A program made the translations under genes and the position numbers. A stretch of DNA of 64,000 bases from Chloroflexota bacterium (GTDB taxonomy: Bacteria; Chloroflexota; Anaerolineae; Aggregatilineales; Phototrophicaceae): assembly GCA_011523705.1 (NCBI GenBank), contig WTGC01000004.1, positions 122,633 to 186,632 on the forward strand, given 5' to 3'. The notes below the pieces were generated by a model. That model saw only the letters and a list, made by a program, of their open reading frames with translations, ran no database searches and was not told where the DNA came from. This document shows positions 56,152 to 64,000 of this stretch, one piece after another; positions within the stretch are counted from its first letter, which is position 1, and every line of letters starts with the position of its first letter.

Positions 56152-58551
56152 ATGACCATCACATCGGATCGAAGCCAGCGCATTCGTGTTTTCTTGTTGC
56201 TGGTCGCGTTTTGCCTTGGCATTTATCTGCTCACTTACCGAGCGCTTATCCAGTCTGGCGATACGCGGCGCGCTCTCGACGCGGTCAGCAGTTTCGTTCG
56301 CTATGGCGATTGGCTCATGGACGAAACGAACTGGATAAAGCTGCCTTTTCGAATTCGTGAGTCGGCCGCCCTGCCCTTGGGAGAATACCGCGTCGACGAG
56401 CGCCTCCACATTCTTCTCGCGAGCCCCCTGCTCAGGCTTGCGGAAGCGCTGCCGCGGCTTGGTAATATACACACGATATGGCTCTTCAATGTGATCGTCA
56501 CGGCGCTGACTGTGGGCATGATATACTTGCTTTTGCGCGCGATTGGCTATGCGGATGCGGTCGCGGCAATTGTTGCGATCAGCGCTGGCTTAGGTACCAA
56601 CCTTTGGGCGTATAGCCAGACACTCTTTCGCGATCCTTTAACGTCTTTGTTCATCGTGTCGACCCTGCTCGCCTTGCAACTTGGCGCGGGCAGGGGCATT
56701 GGCGGCCGCGCAATTTGCTACCTCGTTGCCGCTGCGACGATTTATCTTGCCGTCGCAACGAAATTTTCAGCGGTATTCGCCACGCCCGCGCTCGTCATAT
56801 TCGCCATCCCTGATCGGCAAATTCAGCGTCATCCGGCTCTGCGCCAGGCTCTTGTCATTTTGATGGGGTTCGCGGCGCTAGTCATCTGCATCCTGATGCT
56901 GCTCGTGCCCTTTCCGCCAGTGGCGCGCGATCTCCTGCTTAAATTCGGCATCGAGACCAAGCATCTGGCTGCCGCTCTGCGCGCCTACATACTCAGCCCG
57001 GGCGCCAGCGTATGGGCGACATCGCCGCTGCTGCTTCTCGCCATACCTGGAGGTCTTATATTATGGCGCCGCGGGCAGACGCGACTCGTCGCCGCCGTCT
57101 GGCTGCTTTTCGCCGGCTATGCCCTTGGACACGCGCTGCTGACCGAAACGCACTGGTTTGGCGGGTTGAGCTGGCCGCCGCGTTTCCTGCTGCCGGCGAT
57201 TCCCGTCCTAATCTTGCTCACCGCGCCGATTGTTCAGGCGATGTTGAACACGAGAGCCAGGTGGCTACAGTTCATCTGGGTTGCTCTGCTCTGTTATGGC
57301 GTCTGGATTCAATTCGTCGGCGTATCGCTCAGCTTTGAAAGATTCGGCGAGACGCTGCCGCCCGAGGCGGAGGGACTAGCCGAATGGGAACCATCAATGC
57401 TGCAACCGCGCTATTTCAGGTGGGTGGTTTTGCCAGAGCGCTGGGGAGATTTGGGCTACGAGTTTCTTTGGACGCGCGCCCAGTTGCCGGTATGGGGCTT
57501 AAGCTTCGCTGTGTTCTCGGCAGTAATCGCCGCCGTCATCGCGCAAACTCTGCGCCAGCCCCAACATCGCTGGCGCCATCTCTCGCCAGTGCTAGTCGTC
57601 TTGAGCGTGCCGCTGGTCCTGCTCAACTTGATGTCCGCCTACGACAAAGATCCGCAGACGCAATCGAGCCAAAAGGCATTGCACGAAGCGCTTGACTATC
57701 TGGCGGAGAATGCGCGCCCTGACGAAGTATTGCTGCTGCCCGGCGCCGACTACGGCGACTTCATTTTGAATCACGTAGACAGCGCAGCGCCGCGCCCGGT
57801 CATCTTGGAGCGACCACTGGCACAGGCAGCCAGCGCCAAGCAGCCGGCGAATGTCGTTTCCGAAAATCCCAACGACTGGTTCGATGTGCAGAGTTTCCGA
57901 ATGATACGGCATATCGCCGAAAGCCAGGACCGTTTATGGGTGTTGAACAGCACCAGTCCATACATGGGCTGGAGCTACCGGCCGCTCGAGCGCTATTTGG
58001 CGCAGCACTATTATCCATTGGGCGAAGTAAAGTTGTCCACAGACGACGAAACCGTGCGCCTGCTGGAATACAGTACGCGCAGCGCGGCGCCCAATCCTTT
58101 GAGCCCGTACGCGGGCGAGATTGGGGCGGACCTGCGCTATGGCGCGAGCATAAGGCTATTGAGCTTCGTGCTGCCGAATGGCGCGAGCTATCGTCCAGGA
58201 GAGACGATCGAACTATCGCTTTTATGGGGGACGGAAGCCCCGCTTGAGCACGACTACTCGATTGCCTGGTTCATCGCCGACGAGGCGGCGAATGAGCTGC
58301 TCACTCAGGGAAGGGATACCGGACCTCAGGAAAGTTTCGCGCCGACTTCAACCTGGAAGCCTGGCTGGCCCATTTGGGATAATCGCGCGCTGCGCCTGCC
58401 GGAAGAGGCCGCGCCCGGCGCCTATCGGATCTGGGTGCTGATGTACCGCTACAACGACAGTGGCGAGATCGTCCGCTTGCCTGTCACTGGCGCCACCGTC
58501 GCCGACGGCGGGACAGTTGGTGTTCTGCCCATAACGCTCGTCATTGAATGA
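56152..58551 (+). CDS. large multi-TM protein (glycosyltransferase-like, 799 aa)
   Basis: Many TM helices in first ~500 aa; soluble C-terminal beta-rich region (NGASYRPGETIELSLLWGTEAPLEHDYSIAWFI). Confidence 0.6.
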   Translation: MTITSDRSQRIRVFLLLVAFCLGIYLLTYRALIQSGDTRRALDAVSSFVRYGDWLMDETNWIKLPFRIRESAALPLGEYRVDERLHILLASPLLRLAEALPRLGNIHTIWLFNVIVTALTVGMIYLLLRAIGYADAVAAIVAISAGLGTNLWAYSQTLFRDPLTSLFIVSTLLALQLGAGRGIGGRAICYLVAAATIYLAVATKFSAVFATPALVIFAIPDRQIQRHPALRQALVILMGFAALVICILMLLVPFPPVARDLLLKFGIETKHLAAALRAYILSPGASVWATSPLLLLAIPGGLILWRRGQTRLVAAVWLLFAGYALGHALLTETHWFGGLSWPPRFLLPAIPVLILLTAPIVQAMLNTRARWLQFIWVALLCYGVWIQFVGVSLSFERFGETLPPEAEGLAEWEPSMLQPRYFRWVVLPERWGDLGYEFLWTRAQLPVWGLSFAVFSAVIAAVIAQTLRQPQHRWRHLSPVLVVLSVPLVLLNLMSAYDKDPQTQSSQKALHEALDYLAENARPDEVLLLPGADYGDFILNHVDSAAPRPVILERPLAQAASAKQPANVVSENPNDWFDVQSFRMIRHIAESQDRLWVLNSTSPYMGWSYRPLERYLAQHYYPLGEVKLSTDDETVRLLEYSTRSAAPNPLSPYAGEIGADLRYGASIRLLSFVLPNGASYRPGETIELSLLWGTEAPLEHDYSIAWFIADEAANELLTQGRDTGPQESFAPTSTWKPGWPIWDNRALRLPEEAAPGAYRIWVLMYRYNDSGEIVRLPVTGATVADGGTVGVLPITLVIE

Positions 58552-58653
58552 CGCGCCATACGTCGTGACTATGCCGACCAGAATCATCCATTCTGCAAAA
58601 GATGAGCGTCGTATAAACTCGGCGCATCATCCGTCATCCGCGCCGGAAATGCC

Positions 58654-60447
58654 ATGACCGCCGAGTTCAACGTCAAATCGCCAATCAAGAGCAACCACAG
58701 CAGCCCCTTCCGCTTCATTGTTTCGCATATCTTGCGCCATCCGGTCACCGCTGTGCTTCTCGTATTGGGCGCCTTCAGCAACGCCTACTTGGCTGGCGTG
58801 GTGCCTGGCGCTCTAGGCGACGCCTTTAACGCGATTCTGCTTCTCAATGAAGAGACTATCGCTCTCGTCTTGAACAGCGTCCTGGTAATCATCGTTTCTC
58901 AGACGCTGCGGTCGGTTTTGCAATTCCTGCGCAATTTCTCGGCCGAGGTCTTCGCGCAGCGCTTCGAGCGCGACATTCGCGATGAGCTTTATTCGAGCCT
59001 GCTGGGTAAGAGCATGAGTTATCACGACCGGCAGCCGGTCGGCGAGACGATGGCGCGCGTGACCAATGACGTGCGCGAAATGAATCTGATGATGAACCCG
59101 GGCGTCAATCTGATCACGGGCGCCAATATGTTCTTGATTATGCCCGCGATTTATGCGCCGGCGATTTTGCCCGAGCTGATCATCGTCCCGCTGTTTTTCA
59201 TCGTTTCTCACATTATGGTGCAAATTTATTTCGTCTTCCGCCTGCATCCGATCGCGCAGGAAGTCCGCGCAAGCTTCGGCAGCATGAACGCCAAACTGGC
59301 GGAGTCGCTCGACGGCTTGGAGGTTGTCAAGGGCGCGGCGCAAGAAACGGGCGAGATGCGCGCTTTTAATGACTTGGCGGATCTCGTCCGCGATCGCTTT
59401 ATCGATCAAGGCGAGTTCGAGGCGCGCTATCTGTCGGTTCTGCTCTTTGGCTTGACCATTGTCGGCGCGCTCTATCATTCAGCAGCCTTGTATAACAGCG
59501 GCGCAATCAGGGAGGGCGATGTCATTGCCTTCCTCGGTCTCATCAGTCTCTTCCAATTCCCGGTGTTTATCTCGCTGTTCACTTCATCCCGGCTGGCATC
59601 TGGTTACGCCAGCGCAGCGCGCATCCTCGAAGTATTGGTGACATCCAACAAGCTCGACCAGAATATGGACGGATATTGCGGCGACATCGGCGGCCGAATT
59701 GAGTTTGAGAATGTCTCCTTTGGATACGGCGCTGACGATGCCAATCTAATCGACATCTCCTTCCGCGTCGAACCCGGTCAGACGGTCGCCATAGTTGGGC
59801 AGACTGGCGCCGGCAAAAGCACAGTGAGCAAACTCGTCAATCGCATTTATGATGTCGATTGCGGCCGTGTGCTGATAGACGGCGTCGATGTGCGAGAATG
59901 GAATCTACAGGCGCTGCGATCCCAGATTAGCATCATTGAACAAGATGTCTTTCTCTTCAGCCGCAGCGTGGCCGAGAATATCGCCTTTGGCAGAGATGAA
60001 GTCGATATGGACGACATCATCGAATCGGCCAAATTGGCGCAGGCGCATGAATTCATCTCGGATCTGCAAGCCGGATATGACACCATCATCGGGCAGCGCG
60101 GCATGACTCTCAGCGGCGGGCAGCGTCAGCGGCTAGCTCTCGCCCGCGCCTTCCAGACCGACCCGCCAATCCTCATCCTCGACGACAGCACGAGCGCCAT
60201 CGACAGCGCGACCGAAGACAAAATACAGCGCGCCATCTGGTCGGCGGCGAGCGGGCGCACGACATTGTTGATCACGCATCGGCTCTCGCAAATCCGTTGG
60301 GCCGATCACATTGTCGTTCTGCGCAAGGGACGGGTGGTCGCGCAAGGCACGCACGAGGAACTCTTGCGAAGCTCCGAGTCATACCGGCATATTTTCGACC
60401 GTTACGCATCGCCGGACGCGCCGATGCAGCTCGCGGCGGGAGGGTAG
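58654..60447 (+). CDS. ABC exporter half (fused permease/ATPase)
   Basis: GQTGAGKSTVSKLV, LSGGQRQRLALARAFQ, ILILDDSTSAID (D-D-S in place of D-E-A at Walker B). Confidence 0.9.
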   Translation: MTAEFNVKSPIKSNHSSPFRFIVSHILRHPVTAVLLVLGAFSNAYLAGVVPGALGDAFNAILLLNEETIALVLNSVLVIIVSQTLRSVLQFLRNFSAEVFAQRFERDIRDELYSSLLGKSMSYHDRQPVGETMARVTNDVREMNLMMNPGVNLITGANMFLIMPAIYAPAILPELIIVPLFFIVSHIMVQIYFVFRLHPIAQEVRASFGSMNAKLAESLDGLEVVKGAAQETGEMRAFNDLADLVRDRFIDQGEFEARYLSVLLFGLTIVGALYHSAALYNSGAIREGDVIAFLGLISLFQFPVFISLFTSSRLASGYASAARILEVLVTSNKLDQNMDGYCGDIGGRIEFENVSFGYGADDANLIDISFRVEPGQTVAIVGQTGAGKSTVSKLVNRIYDVDCGRVLIDGVDVREWNLQALRSQISIIEQDVFLFSRSVAENIAFGRDEVDMDDIIESAKLAQAHEFISDLQAGYDTIIGQRGMTLSGGQRQRLALARAFQTDPPILILDDSTSAIDSATEDKIQRAIWSAASGRTTLLITHRLSQIRWADHIVVLRKGRVVAQGTHEELLRSSESYRHIFDRYASPDAPMQLAAGG

Positions 60448-60448
60448 G

Positions 60449-62269
60449 ATGGCGGCGGTCTTTGGCGGTTTGGAAAGCGACGTCTACGACCGGCAATATG
60501 GCGATGGGTATTTGTTCAAGCGCATCGGCAATTACCTCGCGGCGCACAAACGACTCGTCGTGTTGGGACTGCTTGGCTTCCTGGTCGTGGGCTTGGCGCG
60601 CGCGCTTAGGCCCGTATTCATTAGCGCCGCGGTGGATGAACTGGTGGGCACTGGCGGCGCGCTCAATTTCATCCTCTTCATTTTGAGCTTGATCGCCTTT
60701 AGCGAATACATCTGCAATTATGGCCGGCGCCGCTTCACCGTGGTCGTCATTGGCCGGATCGTCGCCCAAATGCGAAAAGATTGCTTTGAAGCGGCGATCG
60801 AACGCGACCTGGCTTTTTACGACCGACACAAGTCCGGCGCCGTGATCAGCCGCATCACCAGCGATACGCAAGAATTCGGCGATGTCATGCTCTTGGGCAG
60901 CGAAGTCATCTCGCAGTTTCTCGCCGTGTCGATACTCTTCGTGGCGCTCTTGAGCTATTCACTGGAAATGACCATCGTTCTCCTGTTCACCATGCCCCTG
61001 GTTATGTTCGCCGCGCTCGGCTTTCGTTATTTGGCGCGGATCGTCACACGCCAGGGCTCACGGGCGATGGCGATCGTGAACGACAACATACAGGAAAGCG
61101 TCACCGGCATCAGCGTCGCCAAGAATTTCCGTCAGGAAGAAATGATCTACAACGAGTTTTCCGCAGTCAACATTCTAAGCTACCAGATCAATCTGCGCCG
61201 CGGCTTCATTCTTTCGCTGGTGTTTCCCACGATGGGCATTCTCTCCGCGGTCGCTCTTTCAATCGTCGTCTGGGTCGGCACGCATTCCGTCCTGGCGGGC
61301 GCATTTAGCGCCGGAACCTGGTATCTGTACATCCAGAGCGTCGATCGTTTCTGGTTTCCCTTCATGAATCTGGCATCGTTTTGGAGCCAGTTTCAGCAGG
61401 GTTTAAGCGCGGCTGAGCGCATCTTCGCGCTGATTGACGCCGAGAACACCGTCTTGCAGACGGACAGCATCGCCGTAGGAGATCTTGCCGGGGGGATTCA
61501 ATTTGACGACGTTTCATTCGAATACGACCGCGGTGAGCCGGTGCTGCGCAATTTCAGCCTGGATATCCGACCGGGCGAGAACGTCGCCTTTGTTGGGCAT
61601 ACCGGCGCGGGAAAGAGCACAATCGCCAAATTGATCACGCGCTACTACGAATTTCAAGGCGGGGCGATTCGCATCGACGGCGCCGATATTCGCGCGCTCG
61701 ATTTGAAGAGCTATCGATCGCGACTGGGCACTGTGCCGCAGCAGCCCTTTCTCTTCAGCGGCACGGTACTGGAGAATATTCGCTATGGGAATCCAAATGC
61801 GTCGCTGGACGAAGTCAATGAGATTGCTTTGAGCATCGGCCATGGAGAATGGCTGGACAGTCTGCCGGATGGGCTGGATACGCCAGTCGGCGAGCGGGGC
61901 GCGCGCCTCAGCGTGGGCCAGCGGCAATTGGTCAGCCTGTTGCGCGTGCTGGTGCAGAAACCAGCCATCTTCATCCTCGATGAAGCAACCGCCAGCATTG
62001 ACCCCTTCACCGAGTCGCAAATTCAGGACGCCATCGATCTGATTTTGGCGCGCTCAACATCGATCCTGATCGCCCATCGCCTCAGCACCGTGCGCAGCGC
62101 CGACCGCATTATCGTCTTGCGCGATGGCGCGATCATTGAGCAAGGCAATCATGAGGCGCTGATGCGCGACAGTGGACATTACGCCGAACTGTACAATACT
62201 TACTTCCGGCATCAATCATTGAATTACATCGAGCGGGCGAAAGACAGGTTCGCCGTGGAAGCGCACTGA
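60449..62269 (+). CDS. ABC exporter half (fused permease/ATPase)
   Basis: GHTGAGKSTIAKLI, LSVGQRQLVSLLRVLV, IFILDEATASIDPFTE; start ATG 60449, 1 nt after preceding stop. Confidence 0.9.
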   Translation: MAAVFGGLESDVYDRQYGDGYLFKRIGNYLAAHKRLVVLGLLGFLVVGLARALRPVFISAAVDELVGTGGALNFILFILSLIAFSEYICNYGRRRFTVVVIGRIVAQMRKDCFEAAIERDLAFYDRHKSGAVISRITSDTQEFGDVMLLGSEVISQFLAVSILFVALLSYSLEMTIVLLFTMPLVMFAALGFRYLARIVTRQGSRAMAIVNDNIQESVTGISVAKNFRQEEMIYNEFSAVNILSYQINLRRGFILSLVFPTMGILSAVALSIVVWVGTHSVLAGAFSAGTWYLYIQSVDRFWFPFMNLASFWSQFQQGLSAAERIFALIDAENTVLQTDSIAVGDLAGGIQFDDVSFEYDRGEPVLRNFSLDIRPGENVAFVGHTGAGKSTIAKLITRYYEFQGGAIRIDGADIRALDLKSYRSRLGTVPQQPFLFSGTVLENIRYGNPNASLDEVNEIALSIGHGEWLDSLPDGLDTPVGERGARLSVGQRQLVSLLRVLVQKPAIFILDEATASIDPFTESQIQDAIDLILARSTSILIAHRLSTVRSADRIIVLRDGAIIEQGNHEALMRDSGHYAELYNTYFRHQSLNYIERAKDRFAVEAH

Positions 62270-62404
62270 ACGGGCGAGTCCGCTGACCGGGTCGCGCGAT
62301 TGCATTCTCCGACTGCGCCCGTATTGCTCTATTGAAGAATCTGCATATATTTTGAAGCGTTGGATTTCGCATTATACTTTGAATTGGCGCTGTAGCCACA
62401 ACGT

Positions 62405-64000
62405 GTGAAGATCGAACGAAAGCGCCTCGCGATCATGCTTGCGAGAACCGCTCAACTGAAGCTTAAAGGGCGCCGCCTATTCAAGCGATTGATGGCGGGC
62501 GTCGAGCGTGTCACTGAGTTGCTGCTTTGGATTTGGCGCTGGCTGAACTCGCTTGACATTCCCCTCAGCCCCCTGCAGTGGATTTTGCTGTTCTATCTGC
62601 TGTTTGGGCTCATCTATGCCTTTGCGACGCCTGCTTTTGAGGCAAACGAAGAGCTCTGGCATTTTGGATACGTAGAGCATCTGCGTGAGACCGGCAACCT
62701 CCCAGCGCAGAGCCTGTACCAGCGGCATACGATTTACCGGCATCACGGCAGCCAGCCGCCGCTGTATTACGCCTTGATGGCGATCGTGACGGCGCCGATC
62801 AACATCGACGACGCGGGCGAATTCCGCCGGCTGAACCCGCACGTCAACATATCTCAGCCAAGTTCCTTTGGCAACAAGAACTTAATCGTTCATGATGATT
62901 CGCTTTTTCTCTTCCGTGGCGCCGGCTTGGCGGTCTTGATCACACGGGCGCTGGGAATCGCCTTCGGCGCCGGCACAATCGTTTTCGTTTACAAGATTGG
63001 CGAGCTGATCGCGCCGCAGCGGCAAACCGTCGCCTTCGTCGCCGGGGGAATAACCGGCTTAAATCCAATGTTCATCTTCGTCACCGCGTCGGTCAACAAT
63101 GACGCGCTTGCAATGCTCCTCAACGGCGCGCTGATCTGGCTGCTGCTGCGTACAATGCGCGACGGTTTCTCGCTGCGCGCCATCCTGATGCTGGCTCTGC
63201 TGTTTGCCTTATCCAGTCTGACGAAACTGACCGGCTTGGCGCTATTTCCGGTTCTGCTGGGCGTCGCCGTCTTTGTTCAGCGCAAGACAGGTGATCGTCG
63301 TGGCTTGCTGTTATTGTTGTACGCCCTAGCGCTGGGCTGGCTGCTGATCGCCGGCTGGTGGTATTTCCGCAATTTTCAGCTTTACGGCGAGCCCTTGGGC
63401 ATCATCACCATGGCTGAACTCGCGGGCCCGCGCGATCCAACCTTCAACCTGGCCGACGTCTTCGCCGAATATCAGCAATTTCGCATGTCCTTCTGGGGGC
63501 TGTTTGGCGCGCTCAACATTCAGGTGGCGAGCATTATCTATTTGCTGCTGGATCTGATGGCAGTCCTGAGTCTGATCGGCTGCGTTTTTCTCGGGCTGCA
63601 GTTGCTGGCGATCAGCGATTTTGCCTATGCCCGCTACGAATTGGCGCATCTGCTGACGCTCGCCAGCGCCATTTTGCTTCTGTGGCTGGGCGTTCTGTAC
63701 TGGAGCACATTGACGCGCGCGGCGGAGGGGCGCATGCTCTTCCCGCTGATCGCCGTGGTCAGCCCTCTGCTGGCGGTGGGCTTTGTCGAAGTCGTCTGGT
63801 GGATCGTATTCTCGTTGCGGCCGCCGAATCTGGAATTCGTCCGCGCTGGCGACGCCGTGCCCAAAGAATTGCTGCACAGCACCATGCTCTGGCAACTGAA
63901 ATTTCTCGCCGTTGTGGCTGCCTTCGTACCGTTCACAGTCATCGCCGGTCAATACAACGCGCCACAACCAGTGGAGGCGCCTCCGGAACGGGCGCAGCCG
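62405..64000 (+). CDS. multi-TM glycosyltransferase-like protein (ArnT/GT39-like), runs off right edge
   Basis: Open frame from GTG 62405: VKIERKRLAIMLARTAQLKLKGRRLFKRL...PLQWILLFYLLFGLIYAFATPAFEANEELWHFGYVEHLRETGNLP...HHGSQPPLYYALMAI...; no stop to window end. Confidence 0.7.
   Translation, partial: MKIERKRLAIMLARTAQLKLKGRRLFKRLMAGVERVTELLLWIWRWLNSLDIPLSPLQWILLFYLLFGLIYAFATPAFEANEELWHFGYVEHLRETGNLPAQSLYQRHTIYRHHGSQPPLYYALMAIVTAPINIDDAGEFRRLNPHVNISQPSSFGNKNLIVHDDSLFLFRGAGLAVLITRALGIAFGAGTIVFVYKIGELIAPQRQTVAFVAGGITGLNPMFIFVTASVNNDALAMLLNGALIWLLLRTMRDGFSLRAILMLALLFALSSLTKLTGLALFPVLLGVAVFVQRKTGDRRGLLLLLYALALGWLLIAGWWYFRNFQLYGEPLGIITMAELAGPRDPTFNLADVFAEYQQFRMSFWGLFGALNIQVASIIYLLLDLMAVLSLIGCVFLGLQLLAISDFAYARYELAHLLTLASAILLLWLGVLYWSTLTRAAEGRMLFPLIAVVSPLLAVGFVEVVWWIVFSLRPPNLEFVRAGDAVPKELLHSTMLWQLKFLAVVAAFVPFTVIAGQYNAPQPVEAPPERAQP

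Overview
High-GC bacterial window, probably Chloroflexota/Anaerolineae-like (inferred from overall gene content, not from a marker). It divides into four parts. (1) ~0-12.4 kb, minus strand: an anaerobic purine/ureide catabolism cluster of the yge type (SsnA-like aminohydrolase cut by the window edge, two fold-type-II PLP enzymes, carbamate kinase, knotted carbamoyltransferase YgeW, YgeY hydrolase, adenine deaminase, 8-oxoguanine-deaminase-like amidohydrolase, FolD). It contains a glycosyltransferase and a tandem hairpin repeat array. (2) ~12.5-28 kb: mostly housekeeping genes (guanylate-kinase-like, YgfZ-like, tRNA-Leu, FtsB-like, SH3/beta-lactamase-fold protein, GalT, MaoC-like, DUF971, six-hairpin glycosidase, ABC exporter, ArgS, Dcd, tRNA-Val). 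(3) ~28.1-52.4 kb: the most interesting region, a ~24 kb glycan-utilisation locus. It has four ORFs carrying five GH117-like (neoagarobiose-hydrolase family) domains, including one tandem two-domain fusion. It also has a sulfatase, an unassigned glycosidase-like protein, an enolase-superfamily protein resembling 3,6-anhydro-L-galactonate cycloisomerase, a KduD-like SDR, a Zn-dehydrogenase, a GMC oxidoreductase, a GntR/FadR-type regulator and a complete peptide-family ABC importer. Three near-identical palindromes (ATTGT-NN-ACAAT) sit exactly in the promoters that would serve all five transcription units. (4) ~52.4-64 kb: SGNH-like membrane protein, methyltransferase, double-HTH regulator, large membrane glycosyltransferase-like proteins and a two-gene ABC exporter. 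All calls come from reading motifs by eye; no database search was run.
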